DNA from: Marsupella aquatica | Taxonomy: Eukaryota; Marchantiophyta | Length of the DNA: 64,000 bases | Direction of reading: 5' to 3' | Assembly (NCBI GenBank): GCA_973895155.1 | Contig: OZ316896.1 | Location: 8,494,001-8,558,000 of the forward strand | In this document: piece by piece, positions 59,667 to 64,000 of the stretch | How positions within the stretch are numbered: the first letter of the stretch is position 1 | Layout: each line of letters begins with the position of its first letter | Program-made: the position numbers and the translations under genes | Notes under the pieces: model-generated | Database searches by the model: none | Seen by the model: the letters and a program-made list of their open reading frames with translations, nothing else | What the model was told of the DNA's origin: nothing

Positions 59667-62490
59667 GAAAGCTTCAAACCAAGAGAGGGTCTCCGTACGT
59701 TGCCTGGTCTCTCACAACCATGAATTGCAATGCCCGAATCGCTTGAAAAGCTCTTGGTCATTCTACATGTACATCATAGGGCTATTGTGTATCCTCACAG
59801 GTTCGACCGTTTGCGGACGTCATGAAATGTTATCAGGAAATGAGATGCCTTGCACAAATGCGACGATAGCATAACCAATAGTCTACCTGTAGAGAGCGCC
59901 ATCTCTACTGCAGTAGTCTAACATACGTGTGAGAATCAACAGACGCCCCTACGCAGGAATAGGGCTTTAGCAATAAGCATTGGTCAGAGCAGGCTTCATC
60001 GCATGTGGCACGACCCTCGTCTGGTTTCAAGATTGTACAGAGACTAAGAGATCAGACTTTCCAGGTTTCGATTCATTATCATTTTGCCTTCAGTGGTGTA
60101 TTGTCCAATTTGAGTCGATCCCCTCTTCACCAGTTCGAAGCAATGGAGCCTGTTCGATTTCTTATCCTCACCCACTCTCGAGCAAAAATAGCTATAGCAC
60201 TCTTCCATCGAAATTGTCTCAGAACCAAAGAGGAACGCTCAATCAAAATCAAATTGAAATCTGGAAACAGGACATCGATCCAACCATGCCCTAATCTTCT
60301 CTATGATCCCACCGACTCTTCATCTAGCTCTGATCCGATCTTCAAGAACATTCTGATCGCCACAACAGTGTTCCGTGATTGGACTCTTCCGGTTCGGGAT
60401 CGTTGTGAGAACATCTGATTTCCAGCCCAAAAACCGAGGCAGCGAAGCCTGCGCTCAGCTACCTATGACGGCAAGTTCAGCCACGACTTTGCAAGAAGTA
60501 CCAAAACGATGAGTGACGAGAAAAGCGCCTCCATGCTGCATTGATCCGTTTTGCTGTTACGTCAGCAGACTCTTCATTGACGCACAATTATTCTTCTGCC
60601 CCGAAAACGATGGCCCGTAGCGTTGTGACCAGTTTCTTTGCCACCCTAAACCCTAGAAACCCCGGTTTGGTTTCGTCTTGTCCGACAAATGAGGGGTCTG
60701 GACCCCCCACATCCCACATGTGTCACACCCGGCCCCGCCCTCAAACTGACCTTACCCTACCCCACACTGACCCGGCCCCGAACCGGGGGGCCGGCTTGCT
60801 AAACCGGGGGAGTCCGGGGGAGTCTGGGACCAGGCCAGGAGGGGTTGGGGAGAGTTTGGTTCCGGGCCGGGAAATATAGGCAAATATGTGACATTTGACC
60901 CCTTTTGGAACTGACAAATGACAAATTCTCGTATCTGACAACACAACAACATGTTCAGACACATTCTCCATCAGTTCAAACCAGCTTAGAAACAGAAGAT
61001 TGGAAGATAGGCAGAAGGCCAGGAAAATGCAAGATTGTGCGAATGGGACTCAGCCGCGTGCCCCAATGGCTTCTAAGGGCACCACATGGAGTGCCTGCCT
61101 GATCCCAACCAAAAATGCCATTACAGGAGGTGATTGATTGACTCTGGTATGATACCCTACTGGATGCCCCTTGACATTATTCCAGGCCCTCCTGGTCACA
61201 TATTTCACTAATAAATTGCAAAGAGAGACATTATTCCAGGCCCTCCTGGTCACATAGTTCACTAATAAATTGCAAAGAGAGACATTATTCCAGGCCCTCC
61301 CTGGTCAGATATTTCAACAATAATTCACCAATAAATTGCAAAGAGAAGCTAGAGTTGTTGTTGTCTTGGAAGTCTCCAGCCACTCTAGGGCCCCACCAAA
61401 ATGATATGGTGCATGACATGACTCTAGAGTCCCCCCAAGATTTATGTGGATGGAACATATATGGCCCCACCAAAATGTTATCATGCACAACTATTTTTGT
61501 CATCATTTTTTACTAACATTCAAAGAATGGACATTAAGGCTCCTACTAGAATGGAGTGAATGCCCTGGCTTTGTGTTCTTTTTCTTTGTGCGAGCCTGAA
61601 TGCCAATTTTTTGGATAAATAGAAATGATAGCTAAAATTATTTGGTGTGTGGGACCATAGTCACGGTGTAGAAATTTCACTCTAGAAGCCTAAACCCCAA
61701 CTCAAGCTTCTCATAATAATTTATTACTAAGATTTTGCTCACACATATGATAACCTAGCTAATGCCCTTTGTGCTTTTTCTCCTTGTATTTTTAAAGCAT
61801 TACTGGAGAAGGATGCGCAACCAACGGTTGGATCAGCTGATCATGAAGATTCTACTCTACTTTTATTAAAATTAGAAAAAATAAAAATCCTGTTCTCTAA
61901 GTTTACATAGGCAATAATAATTCCAGTCTCTATAATATCAAAATTTCCTAGGTCCTACTAGAACATTATGAGCGTTAATAGCCTCTCATTACGGACCCCC
62001 ATGAAGAGTACATTCCAGAATCCTTTGCACTATAGCGTGCCATGTCATGGCCACTCGTGGCAAACACAATTCATCAGTTTTGTGAATCAAAATAATGTGC
62101 CTCAGGCTAGAGGACGAGGACTGGAGCGGCGATGGCAGGCGAAGACGGCGCGGCGATGGCGGGAGGCGCAAGAGCTATGGAGATCAAGCGAAGACGGTGC
62201 TACATTGAGGCAGGGCACAGAAAGGGAGAGCGGAAGTGGCAGAAGTTAAGGAGGGAACGATAAGGGAATGGAAGTGGCGGGATCAACAATTAGTACAGAC
62301 TCTGATCAACGATGGCCTGGGAATGGATTGCGCATATACCAGCAAAGCAATGGACAATTTCCGGATGAAGATAAGTGACCAAGCTTGCAATGCGATATCA
62401 TAGCTGGAATAAACTAGCAATTGAATTGAGTCAATCAAGAACAAACTAAGTAGGTCCAGAATAAAGTAGAGAAGGCTGGGAGAAAAATGT
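59667..62490. other. 5' flank of the giant gene plus repeat-rich spacer
   Basis: No gene is supported. A G/C-run block lies at about 60770-60860. Three 54-bp tandem units lie at 61173-61345. Fragments of dispersed repeats are at about 61106-61150 (also near 59350) and about 61490-61720 (also near 12400 and 41290). Short GCGATGGC-type GC repeats at about 62125-62165 may mark the 5' start of the LINE. Confidence 0.5.
61173..61345. repeat. 54-bp tandem repeat, three copies
   Basis: The unit GACATTATTCCAGGCCCTCC followed by TGGTCACATATTTCACTAAT and AAATTGCAAAGAGA begins at 61173, 61227 and 61281. The third copy carries a small insertion (CAACAATAATTC). High identity suggests recent amplification. 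Confidence 0.92.
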
Positions 62491-64000
62491 AAATGACCTG
62501 ACAATAAAACATGAACGCAGCTCTAGGAACAAGGTGAAGTTAAGTTAGAAACTCAGAGAATTCGCGGGAGGCGCATATCTCCAATAACGAAAAGGCAACA
62601 TTAAATTAAACCCCAGCTTGAGGTAAAACAGTATTTAGTCACACCAGGGAAAGAAGAAGATCACGTGGAAAATGGAGAACAAAGAACGTTCACAAGACAA
62701 GAATAACAATGCCAGCAAGAAGACCGGAAGCACCAGGAACAGCCGACAAAAGACAGGGAATAAGAGGTAAACACACAGACAGAAACAAGAAGAAAGAAAC
62801 CGTCAGCTTCGTGTACCAAAAGGAGGAATGGCAGGAGGAAATTCAAGAACGTCGGAAGTAACCCAAAGAGGGAATAAAAATACAAACAAGAAGGTACCAA
62901 CGATGTCAGGAAAAAGAATAAAGAGCACATCAGAGAACATGGTCAAGAAAACTCATAACAAGAAGTGCATAAGGAATCTTTTCGGAGAGCATTGACTCAC
63001 CGGAGATAAACCAAGACAAAAGAGTAACACCAAAAGCGGAAGAAAAGATGTAAAGACACGCACAAGTTATATAGAAGCAGAATCATTCGTCAAGAAGTCT
63101 AGGAATCAAGAGGTCCAGCCAGCAAGATACAGTCCGAATCAGCAAATTCACACATACCACAATGGCAAAGCTGAGTGAAATCTTCAAGGCAAAAGGGCTA
63201 GCATGTGCAAGGGAAGATAACCCATCTAAGCAAGTGGAGGAAATTGCAGGTGCATCAAACACAACAACCTCAGCGCAGGAACGCAGACTGGAAGAACTAA
63301 TGGCAGATGAGGGAGGCGACAACATGAACGGCCTAGACATAGTCACAAATTCCATCAACAGGTGGACAATCACATCCGAATGCAAAGCCGCAATCAACTC
63401 CCTGTCGGCGTCCACTCAACAGGCGGACAACTCGAAGGTAAAGCTACAACTGGATATAAGTATAAACAAAGCGTCCAAAACCGTAACCGAGCTCATTTCC
63501 AATGCTTTCTTTGCTGGAAGAGTTCCCACGTATCTCCAATTCCTAAAGTGGTCTGAATACGAATTCTGGTTTAAGAGGAAGTGGAAGCTGAAAAATGTTA
63601 AGTTCGTGGGGAAGAACTATTTTCTAATCACGTTTTACTTGGCAGACCACAAGCGGCTAGCACTAGGTAACTCACCCTGGTACCTAGGCAACCAGTATGT
63701 GTATTGTGCTCCGTGGGACCCAACATTCTCACTTCGCTCGTCTTTTCTGGGGAGGATGCCGATCTGGGCTGATCTGAAATATAGAGAGCTGGCATTGGAT
63801 GGCTGTGGTCAACAGATGTTTGCACGGATGGGAGAAATCCTTCAATTCTATCCAGCTTCTGATGGATCCTCATCCCCGCACGACCGTGCCTGTATTCTGT
63901 GGGACATGAACCAGCCGCTGCCGGAAATTCTGGTTATTAGAATGTGTATCGAGGAAGGAGATGATCCTATCACCATTAATCAGCACATAGAGTATACACA
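62490..64000 (+). mobile_element. LINE-type retrotransposon, 5' part (truncated by window end)
   Basis: A strand-biased, A- and purine-rich leader of about 650 bp precedes an ORF1 with a DUF4283-like domain, typical of plant L1-type LINEs. The 5' boundary is not defined; 62490 is where the A-rich bias begins, and the element may start near 62100. No LTR or target-site duplication can be judged because the element leaves the window. Confidence 0.6.
63162..64000 (+). CDS. LINE ORF1-like protein with DUF4283 domain, partial
   Basis: An ATG at 63162 opens a frame with no stop to the window end (279 codons). Residues ~125-205 match DUF4283 of plant retroelement proteins: FWFKRKWKLKNVKF, NYFLITFYLADHKRLALGN, SPWYLGNQYVYCAPWDPTF. 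A knuckle-adjacent pattern follows: MPIWADLKYREL, then DRACILWDMNQPLPEI. In LINEs this protein binds element RNA; a zinc knuckle is expected beyond the window. The N-terminal ~110 residues are polar and unrecognised. The frame is intact, so the copy may be young. Confidence 0.8.
   Translation, partial: MAKLSEIFKAKGLACAREDNPSKQVEEIAGASNTTTSAQERRLEELMADEGGDNMNGLDIVTNSINRWTITSECKAAINSLSASTQQADNSKVKLQLDISINKASKTVTELISNAFFAGRVPTYLQFLKWSEYEFWFKRKWKLKNVKFVGKNYFLITFYLADHKRLALGNSPWYLGNQYVYCAPWDPTFSLRSSFLGRMPIWADLKYRELALDGCGQQMFARMGEILQFYPASDGSSSPHDRACILWDMNQPLPEILVIRMCIEEGDDPITINQHIEYT

Noticed and set aside
61173-61345. Regular repeats as a possible CRISPR array
   Set aside because: Units are contiguous with no unique spacers, and the genome is eukaryotic.

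Overview
This is nuclear DNA of a land plant. The evidence is intron-split genes with GT-AG junctions that encode plant-type proteins: an NTMC2/synaptotagmin-like lipid-transfer protein, plant-type inositol-pentakisphosphate 2-kinase (IPK1), a Tify-domain-binding (TDBD) protein, plant CutA and PIG-Y. A nuclear tRNA-Trp(CCA) gene and a DUF4283-type LINE are also present. Several proteins look divergent from flowering-plant versions, so a bryophyte, lycophyte or fern is plausible, but I cannot fix the lineage from sequence alone. All gene models were assembled by eye from open frames plus splice-site phase.

Layout, left to right. At 0.8-2.4 kb is a TDBD protein whose 5' exons are unresolved. 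From 2.4 to 13.4 kb there are no convincing genes; the stretch is dominated by repeats (a 68-bp satellite, an inverted-repeat element, a tRNA-like SINE candidate and a degenerate satellite at 9.8-10.3 kb). A GC-rich minisatellite and a long leader (13.2-15.3 kb) precede the 13-exon NTMC2T3-like gene (15.3-21.2 kb). After a sparse gap come two small genes, CutA (25.5-26.7 kb) and PIG-Y (27.2-28.1 kb). IPK1 occupies 31.2-34.0 kb, and a disrupted TYW2-like pseudogene (34.6-35.5 kb, minus) faces it tail to tail.

From 37.4 to 40.7 kb an 8-exon gene encodes a 253-residue coiled-coil protein; its second intron carries a tRNA-Trp gene on the opposite strand. On the minus strand at 43.1-45.3 kb are the last two exons of a probable plastid membrane protein and, 5' of it, a candidate 4-exon small gene. 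The largest locus (49.8-59.7 kb, minus) is a ~16-exon gene for a ~2,200-residue coiled-coil protein with tandemly duplicated exons. The right end holds dispersed and tandem repeats and the 5' part of a LINE-like element whose ORF1 runs off the window.

The genes do not form a pathway. They are unrelated housekeeping and structural genes: membrane contact/lipid transfer, GPI-anchor start, inositol phosphate synthesis, metal-binding CutA and coiled-coil scaffolds. They are separated by repeat-rich spacers.
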